Below are positions 13,687-14,523 of a stretch of DNA of 14,523 bases, piece after piece. The notes below the pieces were generated by a model. It saw only the letters and a program-made list of their open reading frames with translations. It was not told where the DNA came from and made no database searches. The translations under genes and the position numbers were made by a program. The stretch is from Firmicutes bacterium UBA1768. GTDB lineage: Bacteria; Bacillota; Clostridia; Peptostreptococcales; Anaerovoracaceae. Numbering within the stretch: position 1 is the stretch's first letter; the number at the start of each line of letters is the position of its first letter. Location of the stretch: contig DCGW01000041.1 of NCBI GenBank assembly GCA_002315335.1, positions 1 to 14,523 of the forward strand, in the 5' to 3' direction.

Positions 13687-13693
13687 AAGGAGG
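13687..13693 (+). promoter_or_regulatory. Ribosome binding site fixing the proC start
   Basis: AAGGAGG lies five bases before the ATG at 13699. An in-frame TTG at 13675 would add eight residues, but the Shine-Dalgarno would then lie inside the gene, and the Rossmann strand MKVGFIGTG begins naturally at 13699. Confidence 0.85.
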
Positions 13694-13698
13694 CTAAT

Positions 13699-14493
13699 AT
13701 GAAAGTTGGATTTATAGGAACCGGTAATATGGGTGGTTCCATACTTCGTGGTTATGCATCAGCAATAAAGGGAGATGAAAAATCCATTTATGCGTATGAT
13801 GTTGCGGCGCAGACTTTAGATAGAGCTGTTGCTGATACTGGTTGCAACAAGTGCTCCGGAGCTAAAGAAGTAGTCGACAATTCAGATTTGGTTCTTTTTG
13901 CCGTAAAACCGATATTTTTCCCGGGAATGATTGAAACAATTAAGGATGCCGTAAGATCGGATCAGATCTTTGTGTCTATTGTTGCAAGCTATAGCATTGC
14001 GGAAATTGAGGAATTGATTGGTAAAGATAAAAAAATTGTCAGAGTAATGCCGAATACGCCTGCTATGGTTGGACAGGGAATGGCGTCACTTTCAAGAAAT
14101 GCCAACGTAAGCGATGACGAAATGGCTGTTGCAAAAGCAATATTCGATGCTTGCGGTGAAAGTGAAGAACTGGAAGAAAGACTTATCCCAGCTGTTACCG
14201 CTCTCAGCGGAAGCAGCCCTGCATATGTATTCATGTTTATTGAAGCTCTTGCTGATGCAGGAGTTGAAGCGGGAATGTTTCGAGACAAGGCATATAAATT
14301 TGCTGCACAGGCTGTTAAGGGTTCTGCAGAGATGGTTCTCAAGACGGGCCTGCATCCCGGCATTTTAAAGGATATGGTTTGTTCCCCAGGTGGCATTACC
14401 ATTGAGGCTGTCAGAGTTCTCGAAGCAAAAGGCATGAGGAGTGCTGTGTTTGATGCGGCTCTTGCGGTCGCACGAACTGATGCTCAGAAGTAG
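13699..14493 (+). CDS. proC: Pyrroline-5-carboxylate reductase
   Basis: Catalyses the last step of proline synthesis, reducing 1-pyrroline-5-carboxylate with NAD(P)H in the cytoplasm. The 264 residues match the usual length of about 260-280. Seen in order: the dinucleotide-binding GFIGTGNMG at residues 4-12; AVKP, as in other family members; VRVMPNTPAMVGQGM around 115-128; the ALSGSSPAYVFMFIEALADAG dimerisation and substrate-binding region; and the family signature ending CSPGGITIEAVRVLE, with PGGIT at 230-234. It follows the STAS gene by 68 bases, and no clear terminator or promoter was found in the gap, so it may be read from upstream. No functional tie to the STAS genes is evident; it looks like a housekeeping gene at the edge of this region. 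Confidence 0.96.
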   Translation: MKVGFIGTGNMGGSILRGYASAIKGDEKSIYAYDVAAQTLDRAVADTGCNKCSGAKEVVDNSDLVLFAVKPIFFPGMIETIKDAVRSDQIFVSIVASYSIAEIEELIGKDKKIVRVMPNTPAMVGQGMASLSRNANVSDDEMAVAKAIFDACGESEELEERLIPAVTALSGSSPAYVFMFIEALADAGVEAGMFRDKAYKFAAQAVKGSAEMVLKTGLHPGILKDMVCSPGGITIEAVRVLEAKGMRSAVFDAALAVARTDAQK

Positions 14494-14505
14494 GAAACAG
14501 GCTTT

Positions 14506-14523
14506 ATGAAAGAAATAACAAAG
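14506..14523 (+). CDS. Start of a gene running off the window (partial)
   Basis: An ATG at 14506, 12 bases after the proC stop, opens a frame (MKEITK) that continues past the end. A weak Shine-Dalgarno AGGA overlaps the proC stop codon at 14492-14495. The close spacing suggests co-transcription with proC. Six residues are too few to name it. Confidence 0.45.

Noticed and set aside
13675..13698. TTG start giving an eight-residue extension of proC
   Set aside because: The Shine-Dalgarno at 13687-13693 and the family N terminus both fix the ATG at 13699.

Overview
The window looks like chromosomal DNA of a low-to-medium GC Gram-positive anaerobe, most likely a Clostridia-class Firmicute. The evidence is strong purine-rich Shine-Dalgarno sites, use of TTG and GTG starts alongside ATG, a multi-Cys secreted surface protein of the gut-Firmicute type, stand-alone STAS proteins, and an XRE/ImmA-type gene pair. 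Genus cannot be fixed from the sequence. No rRNA, tRNA, CRISPR array or intact insertion sequence was seen.

Layout. (1) 1-5355, plus strand: the 3' end of a membrane protein gene, an AMP-forming acyl ligase, and a very large MmpL-like RND transporter. The genes overlap or nearly abut and look like the end of one operon that activates and exports a lipid-like or acyl product. (2) 5555-9019, plus strand: a secreted 1154-residue protein on its own promoter. It has a DnaJ-type cysteine-rich domain next to its signal peptide, then many beta-helix-like repeats, a lectin-like C-terminal region and a small Cys/His module. It is closed by a good intrinsic terminator. (3) 9072-9297: noncoding, with short repeated motifs. 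(4) 9298-12021: a Y-family DNA polymerase on the minus strand, divergent from a plus-strand operon of an XRE repressor, an ImmA/IrrE zinc peptidase and a 90-residue protein. The shared intergenic region carries four copies of a 16-bp operator-like sequence. (5) 12109-13630: a STAS domain fused to an APH-like kinase, then a stand-alone STAS protein. (6) 13699-14493: proC, followed by the first codons of another gene.

How the parts may work together. Region 4 is the most interesting. A repressor and its likely protease sit back to back with a translesion polymerase, under a dense operator array. This is the architecture expected of a LexA-independent DNA damage switch, comparable in logic to DdrO/IrrE of Deinococcus or ImmR/ImmA of ICEBs1. 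Region 1 suggests acyl activation coupled to proton-driven export. Region 5 suggests partner-switch-type signalling with an unusual kinase fusion. These functional links are inferences from motifs and gene order. None was tested by database search.
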